Positions 37,435 to 46,486 of a stretch of DNA of 64,000 nt are shown here, piece after piece. The notes under the pieces were generated by a model. It was not told where the DNA came from and did no database searches. It saw only the letters and a program-made list of their open reading frames with translations. The position numbers and the translations under genes are program-made. Position 1 is the stretch's first letter; each line of letters begins with the position of its first letter. Origin of the DNA: Candidatus Leucobacter sulfamidivorax (lineage in GTDB: Bacteria > Actinomycetota > Actinomycetes > Actinomycetales > Microbacteriaceae); contig QZLF01000001.1 in the NCBI GenBank assembly GCA_016771945.1, forward strand, positions 1,413,216 to 1,477,215. The letters run 5' to 3'.

Positions 37435-39252
37435 TCAGGCGCTCAGCCGCCGGCGCAGCAGCTCGATGCGCCGCTGCAGCTGCGTGACGCTCGCCTGCGG
37501 CACGGGCGGGCCCCCGCAGACCCGGCGCAGCTCCGAGTGGATCGCGCCGTGCGGCTCGCCGCTCACCCGGGCGTACATGCCGACCATGCTGTTGAGCAGT
37601 CGCCGCTGCTCGCCCAGGGTACGGTGCAGCGCCTCGGGGGCCTCCGAGCGATCGGGTGCGTGCTCCTGGATGCCCCTCCTCGCGGCGGTGCGGCGCGCCT
37701 GGCGCGACTGGCGCTGCAGCAGCAGCGAGCGCACCTCGTGGGGCTCGAGGATGCCGGGGAGGCCAAGGAAGTCGAGCTCCTCCTCGGTCTCCACCTCGGC
37801 GTAGCCGCCGAACTCGGCGCCGTCGAAGAGCACCCGGTCGAAATGTGCGTCCGAGCCGAGCGCCTGGAACGAGAACTCCGCGGTGAGCTCCTCCGAGGCG
37901 CGATCCTCCCGCTCGGCGGCGGCCAGCTCGGCGGCCTCCGCGTCCCACATCTCCTCGGCGCTGCCGGGCCCCTCGAGCACGTGGCCGCGCTGCTTCTCGA
38001 GCTCGGCGGCGAGCTGCATCAAGGCCGGCACGTTCGGGATGAACACCGAGGCCACCTCGCCGCGGCGCCGGCTGCGGACGAAGCGCCCGATGGCCTGCGC
38101 GAAGAAGAGCGGCGTCGACGAGCTGGTCGCGTAGACGCCGACCGCCAGCCGCGGCACGTCGACGCCCTCCGAGACCATGCGCACGGCGACCATCCAGCGG
38201 CTCTCGTCGTGCGAGAACCGCTCGATGCGCTCGCTCGCGCCCGCGTCGTCCGAGAGCACGAGGGCGACCTTCTCGCCGGTGATGCCCTCGAGCAGCACCG
38301 CGTAGGCCTTCGCCGCGGCGTGGTCCGTCGCGATGACGAGGCCTCCCGCGTCGGGGATGTGATGCCGCACCTCGCTCAGGCGGCGATCCGCCGCGTGCAG
38401 CACCTTCCCGATCCACTCCCCGGCCGGATCCAGCGCCGTGCGCCAGGCCTGCGCCGTGATGTCCTTGGTGTTGCCCTCGCCGAGCCGCGCCTGCATCTCC
38501 TCGCCCGCCGAGGTCTGCCAGCGCATCTCCCCCGCGTAGACCATGAAGATCACCGGGCGCACGACCGAATCGGCGAGCGCACGACCGTAGCCGTAGTCGT
38601 AGTCCGTCGCCGAGACGCGGCTGCCGTCGGGCTGCGGCGCGTACTCCACGAAGGGGATGGTCGCGTCGTCGCTGCGGAAGGGCGTCCCGGTCAGCGACAG
38701 GCGGCGCTTCGCGGTGCCGTAGGCCTCCCGGATCGCCTCGCCCCAGCTGAGCGCGTCGCCGCCGTGGTGCACCTCGTCGAGGATCACGAGCGTGTCGGCG
38801 GCCTCGGTCAGCAGCCGGTGCTGCACGGGCTTCATCGCCACCTGGGCGTAGGTCACGACGACGCCGTGGTAGTGCCCGCCGTAGCCGAGGCCGTCGCCGT
38901 TCGCGTACCTCGGGTTCAGGCGGATCCCCGCCCGATCCGCGGCGTCGGCCCACTGCACCTTCAGGTGCTCGGTGGGGGCGACCACCACGATCTGCTCGAT
39001 CTGCCGGGCGGCGCGCAGGATCGCGGCGAGCCGCAGCGCGAAGGTCGTCTTGCCGGCTCCCGGCGTCGCCGAGACGAGGAAGTCGCGGGGGTGCCGCTCG
39101 AGGTACCGCCCGATCGCCTCCTCCTGCCAGGCCCGCAGCGTGCCCGCGGTGCCGCGCGCAGCGCGCTCGGGATAGGCCGGCGGCAGATGCTCGGCGGCGC
39201 TGGTTCCGGGCAGGTGGAGCGGCGGCAGCAGCTCGAGGTCCCGGTCGCTCAC
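37435..39252 (-). CDS. DEAD/DEAH-box superfamily 2 helicase
   Basis: A 605-residue helicase. Walker A is SATPGAGKTTFALRL, box II DEVHHGGD, motif III SLTGTPFRSDD, and the second domain ends RMVSEGVDVPRL ... QAIGRFVRSRRRG. The C-terminal 200 residues are acidic then basic and helical (QRQSRQARRTAARRG), ending with a leucine/arginine-rich helix. Similar proteins are near-universal in Actinobacteria; substrate DNA is inferred from the UvrB/XPB-like core. Start is GTG. It is divergent from the SGNH hydrolase; a TAGAAT box lies in the 55-base gap. Confidence 0.85.
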   Translation of the reverse strand: MSDRDLELLPPLHLPGTSAAEHLPPAYPERAARGTAGTLRAWQEEAIGRYLERHPRDFLVSATPGAGKTTFALRLAAILRAARQIEQIVVVAPTEHLKVQWADAADRAGIRLNPRYANGDGLGYGGHYHGVVVTYAQVAMKPVQHRLLTEAADTLVILDEVHHGGDALSWGEAIREAYGTAKRRLSLTGTPFRSDDATIPFVEYAPQPDGSRVSATDYDYGYGRALADSVVRPVIFMVYAGEMRWQTSAGEEMQARLGEGNTKDITAQAWRTALDPAGEWIGKVLHAADRRLSEVRHHIPDAGGLVIATDHAAAKAYAVLLEGITGEKVALVLSDDAGASERIERFSHDESRWMVAVRMVSEGVDVPRLAVGVYATSSSTPLFFAQAIGRFVRSRRRGEVASVFIPNVPALMQLAAELEKQRGHVLEGPGSAEEMWDAEAAELAAAEREDRASEELTAEFSFQALGSDAHFDRVLFDGAEFGGYAEVETEEELDFLGLPGILEPHEVRSLLLQRQSRQARRTAARRGIQEHAPDRSEAPEALHRTLGEQRRLLNSMVGMYARVSGEPHGAIHSELRRVCGGPPVPQASVTQLQRRIELLRRRLSA

Positions 39253-39307
39253 AGGGATCTAGAATAGCGGTGTCGCGCGCGGGTCGCGGCCGGATCGGAG
39301 AACGCGC

Positions 39308-40132
39308 GTGGCCCAGCACCCCGAGTCGCAGGATCAGCGGATCGAGCTGCCCTGGAGGCGCTTCATCGCGCTCGGGGACTCCTTCACCGAGGGCGTCGGC
39401 GATCCGGATCCCGGCAGCCCCGGCGGGCTGCGCGGCTGGGCCGACCGTTTCGCAGAGGTGCTGAGCGAGCACGACGAGCGGCTCTCCTACGCGAACCTCG
39501 CGGTGCGCGGCAAACTGATCGCGCAGATCAGCGACGAGCAGCTGGCTCCCGCGATCGAGCTGCAGCCGGATCTCGTGAGCCTGTGCGCCGGAGGGAACGA
39601 CGTGATCCGGCCGGGGTCCGACCCCGACGAGGTCGCGCTGCAGCTGGAGTACATGGTGCGCAGGCTCGGCACCGCGGGTGCGACCGTGCTGCTGTTCACC
39701 GGCGTCGATACCGGCTTCCAGCCGGTCTTCCGCTCGATCCGCGGCAAGGTCGCGATCTACAACGAGAACGTGCGCAAGGTGGCGCAGCGCCACGACTGCG
39801 TCGTGGTCGACCAGTGGGCGCTCGAGGAGCTGCAGGACAGCCGCTACTGGGACCACGACCGCCTGCACCTGAACGCGCTCGGGCATCACACGATCGCGCG
39901 CGCCGCCCTCGACGCGCTGAACGTGCCGCACGCGCTCGAGCCGCTGGATCCGCCGCCCCTGCCCGAGCGCAGCTGGCGCGAGGCCCGCAAGGACGACGCG
40001 ATCTGGGCGCGCGAGCACCTGGCGCCGTGGGTCGTGCGCCGCCTCAAGGGGGTCTCCTCCGGTGACGGGCTCACCGCCAAGCGTCCGAGCCCCTCGAGCG
40101 TGCACCTGCCGCCGCGGCCCGCCGAGGGGTAG
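39308..40132 (+). CDS. SGNH/GDSL hydrolase
   Basis: A 274-residue esterase-type enzyme. Block I FIALGDSFTEG gives the nucleophile Ser, block III is SLCAGGNDVI, and block V is DRLHLNALGHHTIA with the Asp and His. There is no signal peptide, so it acts in the cytoplasm on an unknown ester. A basic, Pro-rich tail extends past the fold. The start is GTG, and TAGAAT at 39261-39266 could be its -10 box. Confidence 0.88.
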   Translation: MAQHPESQDQRIELPWRRFIALGDSFTEGVGDPDPGSPGGLRGWADRFAEVLSEHDERLSYANLAVRGKLIAQISDEQLAPAIELQPDLVSLCAGGNDVIRPGSDPDEVALQLEYMVRRLGTAGATVLLFTGVDTGFQPVFRSIRGKVAIYNENVRKVAQRHDCVVVDQWALEELQDSRYWDHDRLHLNALGHHTIARAALDALNVPHALEPLDPPPLPERSWREARKDDAIWAREHLAPWVVRRLKGVSSGDGLTAKRPSPSSVHLPPRPAEG

Positions 40133-40141
40133 TCTGGGGGC

Positions 40142-40474
40142 ATGGCCAACGTTACGAAGGAACTCGCAGATACCGTCACCACCGTTGGCGTGCACGCCGC
40201 CTACGGCGACCCCGTCGACTTGAACGGCACGACCGTGATCCCGGTCGCGATCGCCTCCTACGGCTTCGGCGCGGGCGAGGGCGGCGCCGCGGAGGCCGGC
40301 GAGGGCTCGGCCGGCGGCGGGGGCGGCTTCGCCTGCCCCGTCGGCGCCTACGTCACCCGCGACGGCTACACGCGCTTCGAGCCGAACACGATCGCGCTGC
40401 TCGCCGTGGGCATCCCCTTCGTATGGGTGGCGGGCCGGGCGATCGCGCGCGTCATCAGGGTGCTCAAGAAGTAG
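40142..40474 (+). CDS. GerW/YtfJ-family protein
   Basis: A 110-residue protein of the GerW (YtfJ) family: TVGVHAAYGDPVDLNGTTVIPVAIASYGFGAGEGG, then a Gly/Ala stretch, then FACPVGAYVTRDGYTRFEPN and a hydrophobic helix with a basic end. In sporulating bacteria it is a spore-coat protein; in non-sporulating Actinobacteria its role is unknown. It lies 9 bases after the SGNH gene. Confidence 0.85.
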   Translation: MANVTKELADTVTTVGVHAAYGDPVDLNGTTVIPVAIASYGFGAGEGGAAEAGEGSAGGGGGFACPVGAYVTRDGYTRFEPNTIALLAVGIPFVWVAGRAIARVIRVLKK

Positions 40475-40480
40475 CCTCCG

Positions 40481-41698
40481 GTGCGGCCAGGGGCGGGGCG
40501 CGGGATCCGCGCGCTCTCGGCGATCGTCGCCGCCGCGCTGGGCCTCGCCGCCCTCGTCTCGTGCGCGGGCGAACCGCCGGGGCCGGCGCCCGCACCGGGG
40601 TCCTCGCACGCCTCCGAGACGCCCGCCCCGGCACCCGATCCGCCCGACCCCGATGAGGTCCGACGGCAGCGCGCCACCGCGATCGTGGAGGGGCTCGGCA
40701 CGCGCGAGCGCGCCGCGAGCGTCATCATGGCCGGGGCCGGCGGCGTCGATCCCGCCGCGCTCGGCGAGTTCGTGCTCGGCAACGGTCTCGGCGGCTTCAT
40801 CGTGATGAGCGAGAACGTGCCGGCGGATCCCGCGGCTCTTTCCGCGATCACCGCCGCGATCGCCCCCGATCCGGCCTACCCGGCGCTCATCGCGATCGAC
40901 GAGGAGGGCGGCGAGGTCTCCCGCCTGCCCTGGGACGGCTATCCGGGCGCCGACCAGCTGCGCTTCCTCCCGGCCGAGGACGCTCATGCGGCCTTTGCCG
41001 GCCGCGCCGCTCTGCTCGCCGAGTCCGGGCTGAACGTCAACTTCGGCGTCGTCGCCGACGTCACCGCCGATCCCGGCAGCTTCATCTACTGGCGCACCCT
41101 CGGCGACACCCCCGAGGAGGCCGCCGTCCGCGTCGCGGCCGCGGTCTCGGGTGAGCAGGGCGCGGGCGAGCACGGCGCGGTCGCCTCGACGCTGAAGCAC
41201 TTCCCCGGTCACGGGGCCGCCACGGGCGACTCGCACTTCGGCGTCCCCTCGACGGACCTCGATCGGGACGCCTGGGCCGCGAGCCATGCGCTTCCCTTCG
41301 TCGCCGGCATCGACGCGGGGGCCGAGCTGCTCATGTTCGGGCACCTCTCCTACGTCTCGGTCGACCCGCTCCCCGCTTCGCTCTCCCCCGAGTGGCACCG
41401 CATCGCCCGCGAGGATCTCGGCTTCACCGGCGTCGCCGTCTCGGACGACCTCGGCATGCTGCTCGACTCCGGGCTGGCCGAGTACCAGGATCTCCCGTCC
41501 ATCGTGGTGACCGCCCTGGCCGCGGGGGCGGATCTCGCACTGCTCGTCCGCGGCAGTTCCCCCGAGTCGATACCCGCGATCATCGACGCGGTGGCCGCCG
41601 CGGTCGACTCGGGCGCCCTGGACGCGGATCGGCTGCGGGACGCCGCCGAGCGGGTCGCCGAACTGCGCCTGCGGCTCGGCGAGCGGGCCGCGGGCTGA
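40481..41698 (+). CDS. Glycoside hydrolase family 3 lipoprotein (beta-N-acetylhexosaminidase-like)
   Basis: A 405-residue exported enzyme. The N-terminus has a lipoprotein signal with lipobox LVSC, then a Pro/Ala-rich spacer. The GH3 N-terminal barrel shows LNVNFGVVADV, STLKHFPGHGAATGDSH (the His/Asp loop typical of NagZ-type enzymes), and the nucleophile region VAVSDDLGM. Such enzymes cleave N-acetylglucosamine from peptidoglycan fragments. The GTG start is 6 bases after the GerW gene, so they are cotranscribed. Lnt of this window could acylate it. Confidence 0.87.
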   Translation: MRPGAGRGIRALSAIVAAALGLAALVSCAGEPPGPAPAPGSSHASETPAPAPDPPDPDEVRRQRATAIVEGLGTRERAASVIMAGAGGVDPAALGEFVLGNGLGGFIVMSENVPADPAALSAITAAIAPDPAYPALIAIDEEGGEVSRLPWDGYPGADQLRFLPAEDAHAAFAGRAALLAESGLNVNFGVVADVTADPGSFIYWRTLGDTPEEAAVRVAAAVSGEQGAGEHGAVASTLKHFPGHGAATGDSHFGVPSTDLDRDAWAASHALPFVAGIDAGAELLMFGHLSYVSVDPLPASLSPEWHRIAREDLGFTGVAVSDDLGMLLDSGLAEYQDLPSIVVTALAAGADLALLVRGSSPESIPAIIDAVAAAVDSGALDADRLRDAAERVAELRLRLGERAAG

Positions 41699-41704
41699 CG
41701 CGCG

Positions 41705-42634
41705 TCATTCCGGGCGCCACACCCACGGCTCGCGCGGCAGCGCCGCCGGATCGAAGCGGGCGAGCAGCTCGGCCATCCCCACCCGCTCAGCCGGCGCGGC
41801 GAGCCCGAGCGAGGCGGTGAGCAGCGACCGCACCCGTGCGGGCTCGACGCCCGCCGCGGCGAGATCCGAGAGGGTGACCGCGCCGTCGCGCTTGGCGAGT
41901 CTGGCACCCGTCGGGCCCAGCACGAGCGGGACGTGCGCGTACTCCATCGCCGGCGGGGCGGGCAGGCCGAGCAGCCGCTGCAGCAGCACCTGCCGCGGCG
42001 TGGAGGAGGCGAGGTCGTCGCCCCGGACGACCTGGTCGACGCCCATCGCCGCATCGTCCACGACGACCGCCAGGTTGTAGGCGATCGCGCCGTCGCCGCG
42101 GCGCAGCACGAGGTCGTCGCCGGCACCGCTCACCCGCCCGAGCAGCAGGTCGTCGAACGCCTGCTCGCGCTCGGCCTCCGGCACGCGGAGGCGCAGCGCG
42201 GGAAGCCTGGGCAGGATCGCCTCGCGCGCCGCGGCGCGCTCGGCCTCGTCGCGATCCCGGCAGGTGCCCGGGTAGGCGCCGGGCGGGTCATGGGGCGCGG
42301 TCGGAGCCTCGGCGATCTCCCGCCGGGTGCAGGTGCACTCGTAGACGAGGCCCGCCGCGTCGAGCCGCGCGATCGCGGCCTCGTGCTCGGCGGCCCGCTC
42401 CGTCTGGCGCACCGGCTCGCCGTCCCAGTCGAGGCCGAGGGCGGCCAGGTCCGCGAGCTGGCGCTCCGCGGCGCCCGCGTCGCGGGCTCGATCGAGATCC
42501 TCGATGCGCATGAGGAAGCGCCGCCCCGTGCTGCGGGCGAAGAGCCAGGCCAGCATCGCCGTGCGCAGATTGCCGAGGTGCAGATCCCCGGAGGGGCTCG
42601 GGGCGTAGCGGCCGGAGCCGGCGTGTGATGGCAC
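41705..42634 (-). CDS. gluQ: Glutamyl-Q tRNA(Asp) synthetase
   Basis: A 309-residue protein equal to the catalytic half of glutamyl-tRNA synthetase. HIGH region: YAPSPSGDLHLGNLRTAMLAWL; zinc-type Cys cluster: YECTCTRREI with YPGTC; KMSKS-like: RLAKRDGAV. It lacks an anticodon-binding domain, as expected for GluQRS, which glutamylates queuosine in tRNA-Asp. The GTG at 42634 gives the proper N-terminus. It is divergent from the DUF2252 gene and converges with GH3. Confidence 0.9.
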   Translation of the reverse strand: MPSHAGSGRYAPSPSGDLHLGNLRTAMLAWLFARSTGRRFLMRIEDLDRARDAGAAERQLADLAALGLDWDGEPVRQTERAAEHEAAIARLDAAGLVYECTCTRREIAEAPTAPHDPPGAYPGTCRDRDEAERAAAREAILPRLPALRLRVPEAEREQAFDDLLLGRVSGAGDDLVLRRGDGAIAYNLAVVVDDAAMGVDQVVRGDDLASSTPRQVLLQRLLGLPAPPAMEYAHVPLVLGPTGARLAKRDGAVTLSDLAAAGVEPARVRSLLTASLGLAAPAERVGMAELLARFDPAALPREPWVWRPE

Positions 42635-42676
42635 GATCCGATTCTCCCACGGCCCGCGAGGTGCCAGAATGGCCGC

Positions 42677-44089
42677 ATGAGCACCGACGCATCGGCACGC
42701 AGCGAACTCGATCCCGAGAGCCATCCCGACGGCGCTGCGCGCCGGGGCGCGTGGCGGGCCCCCGACTCGACGTCCGAGCGGATCGAGGCCGGGCGACTGC
42801 TGCGCCGCAGGCTGCCGCGGCGCGCGCTCGGCACGCTGACGACGGCCGGCCGGCGCGATCCGCTCGCCATACTCGACAAGCAGAACGCCGGACGGCTGCA
42901 GGATCTGCTGCCGCTGCGCGCCGAGCGCATGTCGCAGAGCCCGTTCGCCTTCTACCGCGGCACCGCCGCCATCATGGCGGCGGATCTCTCGGCCGATGCC
43001 CACACCGGCATCCTCGTGCCCTCCTGCGGCGACGCGCACGTCTCGAACTTCGGCCTCTACGCCTCGCCCCAGCGCACGCTCGTGTTCGACCTCAACGACT
43101 TCGACGAGGCCGCGTGGGGACCGTGGGAGTGGGACCTCAAGCGCATGATCGCGAGCGTCGTCATCGCGGGCCAGGCGAGTGCGCGGAGCGAGGCCTCGAT
43201 CCGCACCGCCGTCACGACCTCGGTGCGGGCCTACGCGCTCGCGCTCCGGGGCGCGTCCGCGATGAGCCCGCGCGATCGCTTCTTCACCCACCTCGATGCA
43301 GAGGCGGGTCTCGCGAACCTCGACGACTCCTCGCAGTGGGTGCTGCGCCGGGCCATCAAGCAGGCGAAGAAGCGCACCGGCGAGCGCGCGGCGCGCAAGA
43401 TCACGGCCCGCGACGACGGGGGCCGCCTGCGCTTCGTCGATCAGCCGCCGACGATGACCCGCCTCGAGGCCGAGTCCGAGCGGCGCCTGCACCGCATGGT
43501 GCAGCGCTATCTCGAGAGCGCGGGCGCCGACGTGAGGCTGCTGATGCGGCACTACGTGCTGAGCGACACCGCGCGGCGCGTCGTCGGGGTGGGCAGCGTC
43601 GGCACCCGCTGCGCCCTGGCGCTCATGCAGGACGGCGACGGCAACGCGCTGCTGCTGCAGAGCAAGGAGGCGAACCGGAGCGTGCTCGAGCAGTACGGCG
43701 GCATCTCGCAGCCGCGCGTCTTCGCCGAGCTCGTGGCCGAGCACGGCGAGGGGGCGCGGGTGGTCGGCATGCAGCGCATCCTCCAGGCGGTCTCGGATCC
43801 GCTGCTCGGATACCTGCGGATCGACGGGCTCGACCTCTATGTGCGCCAGTTCCGCGACATGAAGGGCGGCATCGAGGCAGAGGCGCTCGACGACGGTCCG
43901 TTCGCCGCCTACGCGCAGGCCTGCGCGGTGACGCTCGCCCGCGCGCACGCGCAGTCGCCGTTCGCCCCCATGATCAGCGGATACGTCGGCGGCGGCCGCA
44001 CCCTCGGAGAGGTGCTGCTCGGCTGGGGCTACGCCTACGCCGAGCTGTCGCGCGCGGACCACGCGCGCTTCGCGGCCGCGCAGGGGTAG
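42677..44089 (+). CDS. DUF2252 family protein
   Basis: A 470-residue protein of the DUF2252 family: RMSQSPFAFYRGTAAIMAADL, GDAHVSNFGLYASPQRTLVFDLNDFDEAAWGPWEWDLKRM, and VRQFRDMKGGIE are all family landmarks. The arrangement recalls protein-kinase-like or aminoglycoside-phosphotransferase folds (GDxHxxNF, DFD), so a small-molecule kinase role is possible but unproved. The end of the gene is followed by a repeat array. Confidence 0.88.
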   Translation: MSTDASARSELDPESHPDGAARRGAWRAPDSTSERIEAGRLLRRRLPRRALGTLTTAGRRDPLAILDKQNAGRLQDLLPLRAERMSQSPFAFYRGTAAIMAADLSADAHTGILVPSCGDAHVSNFGLYASPQRTLVFDLNDFDEAAWGPWEWDLKRMIASVVIAGQASARSEASIRTAVTTSVRAYALALRGASAMSPRDRFFTHLDAEAGLANLDDSSQWVLRRAIKQAKKRTGERAARKITARDDGGRLRFVDQPPTMTRLEAESERRLHRMVQRYLESAGADVRLLMRHYVLSDTARRVVGVGSVGTRCALALMQDGDGNALLLQSKEANRSVLEQYGGISQPRVFAELVAEHGEGARVVGMQRILQAVSDPLLGYLRIDGLDLYVRQFRDMKGGIEAEALDDGPFAAYAQACAVTLARAHAQSPFAPMISGYVGGGRTLGEVLLGWGYAYAELSRADHARFAAAQG

Positions 44090-44094
44090 CTCCG

Positions 44095-44146
44095 CTCATC
44101 TCGATGCTTCGACGAGCTCAGCACGGCACAGCTCGATGAGCGGGCA
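44095..44146. repeat. REP-like short palindromic stretch after the DUF2252 gene
   Basis: CTCATCTCGATGCTTCGACGAGCTCAGC and its relative AGCTCGATGAGC repeat in part the words seen at 44569-44600. Stretches with 'CTTCGACGAGCTCAG' are scattered between genes in Microbacteriaceae genomes; I infer a REP-type family. Confidence 0.5.
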
Positions 44147-44241
44147 GCGTTCAGCGACCCTGTGAGCGTTCAGCGACCCTGTGAGCGTTCAGCGACCCTG
44201 TGAGCGTTCAGCGACCCTGTGAGCGTTCAGCGACCCTGTCG
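44147..44241. repeat. Five tandem copies of a 19-bp unit
   Basis: The unit GCGTTCAGCGACCCTGTGA begins at 44147, 44166, 44185, 44204 and 44223; the first four copies are identical and the last ends CG instead of GA. The last copy contains the stop codon of the GIY-YIG gene, so the array touches the coding sequence. Confidence 0.95.
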
Positions 44242-44544
44242 AGATGAACGAGGGTTCGACTTGCCAGTGGAAGCCGCGATCAATGCCTGCCAATCAGATG
44301 CGATGAGCGCCCGCTTCTTGGCCTGCGACCAGTTCTGGACCTGCTTCTCACGGGCATAGGCGTCTTCCACGCGATCGAAATGCTGAGCGAAAGCGAGCGT
44401 GACGGGTCTACGGGCGCGGGTGTAGTTCGCTCCCCGGGTGTCGTCGTTGTTGTGCTCCCAGACCCGGGCGGCGGGGTCTTCGAGCGCGGTGCTTCCGGTG
44501 TAGAAGGTGCCGTCATTGCACTCGACGATGTAGATCCAGGGCAT
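44227..44544 (-). CDS. GIY-YIG nuclease-domain protein (YhbQ/UvrC-like)
   Basis: A 105-residue single-domain nuclease. The GIY-YIG core reads WIYIVECNDGTFYTGST, followed by the conserved Arg and His in AARVWEHN and ARRPVTLAFAQ, and the Glu-containing helix AYAREKQVQNW. The ATG at 44544 has AGGGAG upstream and gives the normal MPWIYIVEC start; the ATG at 44571 lies in repeat sequence. Its last residues NPRSSRQGR come from the edge of the tandem array. The gene is bracketed by two repeat arrays, which suggests a link between nuclease and repeats. Confidence 0.88.
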   Translation of the reverse strand: MPWIYIVECNDGTFYTGSTALEDPAARVWEHNNDDTRGANYTRARRPVTLAFAQHFDRVEDAYAREKQVQNWSQAKKRALIASDWQALIAASTGKSNPRSSRQGR

Positions 44545-44582
44545 CGAATGATTCTCCCTGGATCCGCTCATCTCGACAAGCT

Positions 44583-44707
44583 CGATGAGCGGGCCGGATC
44601 CAGGCCCGATGAGCGGGCCGGATCCAGACTCGATGAGCGGGCCGGATCCAAGCTCGATGAGCGGGCCGGATCCAGGCCCGATGCGCGGGCTGGGCTCGAT
44701 GAGCGCG
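44583..44707. repeat. Tandem array of a 24-bp unit
   Basis: The unit CGATGAGCGGGCCGGATCCA plus four variable bases repeats at 44583, 44607, 44631 and 44655, followed by a shortened copy at 44679 and a fragment at 44697. It fills the gap between the GIY-YIG gene and the SDR gene. It shares CGATGAGCGGG with the sequence at 44134-44144 across the nuclease gene. Confidence 0.9.
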
Positions 44708-44709
44708 CG

Positions 44710-45540
44710 TCAGTCCAGGAAGATGTCCGGGAACATCGCCGAGTCGGGCGTGCCGGGAACCGCCGCGTAGCCCGAGAAGTCGGTGACACCGGCCTCCTCC
44801 AGGACGTCCTCGACCAGCAGCGAGCGCCCCGTGAGCTCGCGCGCGGGCGAGACGAGCACCTCGTAGGCGGCATCGGCGTAGATCTCCGGGGTGCGCGACG
44901 CCGCCATGACCCGATCACCGCCGAGCAGGTTCTGCACCGCGGCGGTGGCGATCGTGGTGCGCGGCCAGAGCGTGTTCGCCGCGATCCCCTCCCCCGCGAA
45001 CTCGGCGGCGAGGCCGAGCGTGACCATGCTCATGCCGTACTTCGCGAGGGTGTAGCCCGTGTGCGCACCGAGCCATCTCGGCGTGAGCGAGATGGGCGGG
45101 GAGAGCGACAGGATGTGCGGGTTCGCCGCCTCCCTGAGCGCCGGCACCGCGGCGCGGGAGAGCATGAAGGTGCCGCGCACGTTGACGTCCTGCATGAGGT
45201 CGTACTTCTTCGGCGCGAGGTCGAGCGTACGCGAGAGGTCGATCACGCTCGCGTTGTTGACCACGGCGTCGATGCCGCCGAACTCGGCCACGGCCGCGTC
45301 GACCGCGCGGGCGATGTCGTCATCGTCGCGCGCGTCGCCCAGCACGGGAAGGGCTCGCCCGCCCGCGGCGCGGATCGCATCGGCGGCCGTGTGGATCGTG
45401 CCCTCCAGCCTCGGGTGCGGCTGGTCGGTCTTGGCCAGCAGCACGATGTTCGCGCCGTCGCGCGCCGCGCGGAGCGCGATCGCGAGGCCGATCCCCCGGC
45501 TGCCGCCCGACATGAGCACGGTCTTTCCCTCGAGCGTCAC
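44710..45540 (-). CDS. Short-chain dehydrogenase/reductase (HSDL2-like)
   Basis: A 276-residue SDR oxidoreductase. The cofactor motif is MSGGSRGIGLAIALRAARDGAN, NNAS follows, and the catalytic Tyr-Lys is in GYTLAKYGMSM, preceded by LSLSPPISL. The cluster fits the subgroup of hydroxysteroid dehydrogenase-like 2 proteins, probably NADP-dependent; substrate unknown. Start is GTG. It is divergent from pdxY with 49 bases between. Confidence 0.87.
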   Translation of the reverse strand: MTLEGKTVLMSGGSRGIGLAIALRAARDGANIVLLAKTDQPHPRLEGTIHTAADAIRAAGGRALPVLGDARDDDDIARAVDAAVAEFGGIDAVVNNASVIDLSRTLDLAPKKYDLMQDVNVRGTFMLSRAAVPALREAANPHILSLSPPISLTPRWLGAHTGYTLAKYGMSMVTLGLAAEFAGEGIAANTLWPRTTIATAAVQNLLGGDRVMAASRTPEIYADAAYEVLVSPARELTGRSLLVEDVLEEAGVTDFSGYAAVPGTPDSAMFPDIFLD

Positions 45541-45589
45541 GGCGCTTCCCTTCGGTCGTTCGTCGGATCATCCGTGGCATGATCGTCTC

Positions 45590-46450
45590 ATGCGCATTCT
45601 CTCCATCCAGAGCTCGGTCTCCTACGGCCACGTCGGAAACTCGGCCGCGGTGTTCCCGCTGCAGCGCATGGGTCACGAGGTCATGCCCGTCTACACTGTA
45701 GTGTTCTCGAACCATACGGGCTACGGGGCGTGGCGCGGACCGCTGCTCTCCGGGCAGAACGTGCGCGACATCGTCACCGGCATCGACGAGCGCGGCGGCC
45801 TCGACGACGTCGAGCTCGTGCTCAGCGGCTACCAGGGCGGCGACGACATCGGCGACGCGATCCTGGACGTCGTCGAGCTCGTGAAGCGGCGCAGTCCCGG
45901 CGCAGTCTACGCCTGCGACCCGGTGCTCGGGAGCGCGAGCTCGGGCTGCTTCGTCTCCCCCGAGGTGCAGAGCCTGATCCGCGACCGCGTCGTGCCGCAC
46001 GCGGATCTCATCACGCCGAACCAGTTCGAGCTGGGCTTCCTCACCGGCACGGATCCCCGCACGCTCGAGGAGACGCTCGAGTCGGTCGAGCTGGTGCGTG
46101 CGCGGGGCCCGCGGAACGTGCTCGTGACGAGCGTACTGCGGCCCGACCGGCCCGAGGACACCATCGAGATGCTGGCGGTCACCCCCGACGGCGCGTGGGT
46201 CGTGCAGACGCCGCAGCTGCCCTTCAAGGCGAACGGCTCGGGCGACGTGACCGCGGCCCTGTTCTCGTCGCAGCTGCTCTCGGGCGCCGATCCCGGCGAC
46301 GCCGGCACGGCGCTCGCGCGCACCGCGGCGAGCATCTTCGAGCTGCTCGAGAACACCGTGGAGTCCGGCTCGCGGGAGCTCAGGCTCGTCGAGTCGCAGG
46401 AGGCCTACGTGAACCCGCGCCACTCTTTCGAGGCGGTGCGGATCCGGTAG
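45590..46450 (+). CDS. pdxY: Pyridoxal kinase PdxY
   Basis: A 286-residue ribokinase-like enzyme that phosphorylates pyridoxal in vitamin B6 salvage. Landmarks: ILSIQSSVSYGHVGNSAAVFPLQRMGHEV at the start, PVYTVVFSNHTGYGAWRG, YACDPVLGS, and the ATP/anion site KANGSGDVTAALF. The ATG at 45590 fits the family N-terminus exactly; an upstream in-frame extension would run over the SDR gene. Confidence 0.94.
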   Translation: MRILSIQSSVSYGHVGNSAAVFPLQRMGHEVMPVYTVVFSNHTGYGAWRGPLLSGQNVRDIVTGIDERGGLDDVELVLSGYQGGDDIGDAILDVVELVKRRSPGAVYACDPVLGSASSGCFVSPEVQSLIRDRVVPHADLITPNQFELGFLTGTDPRTLEETLESVELVRARGPRNVLVTSVLRPDRPEDTIEMLAVTPDGAWVVQTPQLPFKANGSGDVTAALFSSQLLSGADPGDAGTALARTAASIFELLENTVESGSRELRLVESQEAYVNPRHSFEAVRIR

Positions 46451-46486
46451 CCGGGAGCGGCGGATCCGAGGCAGAGAGGTGCGGAC

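Noticed and set aside
44147-44241. CRISPR array at the 19-bp repeats
   Set aside because: The copies are directly adjacent with no spacers, and no cas gene is near.
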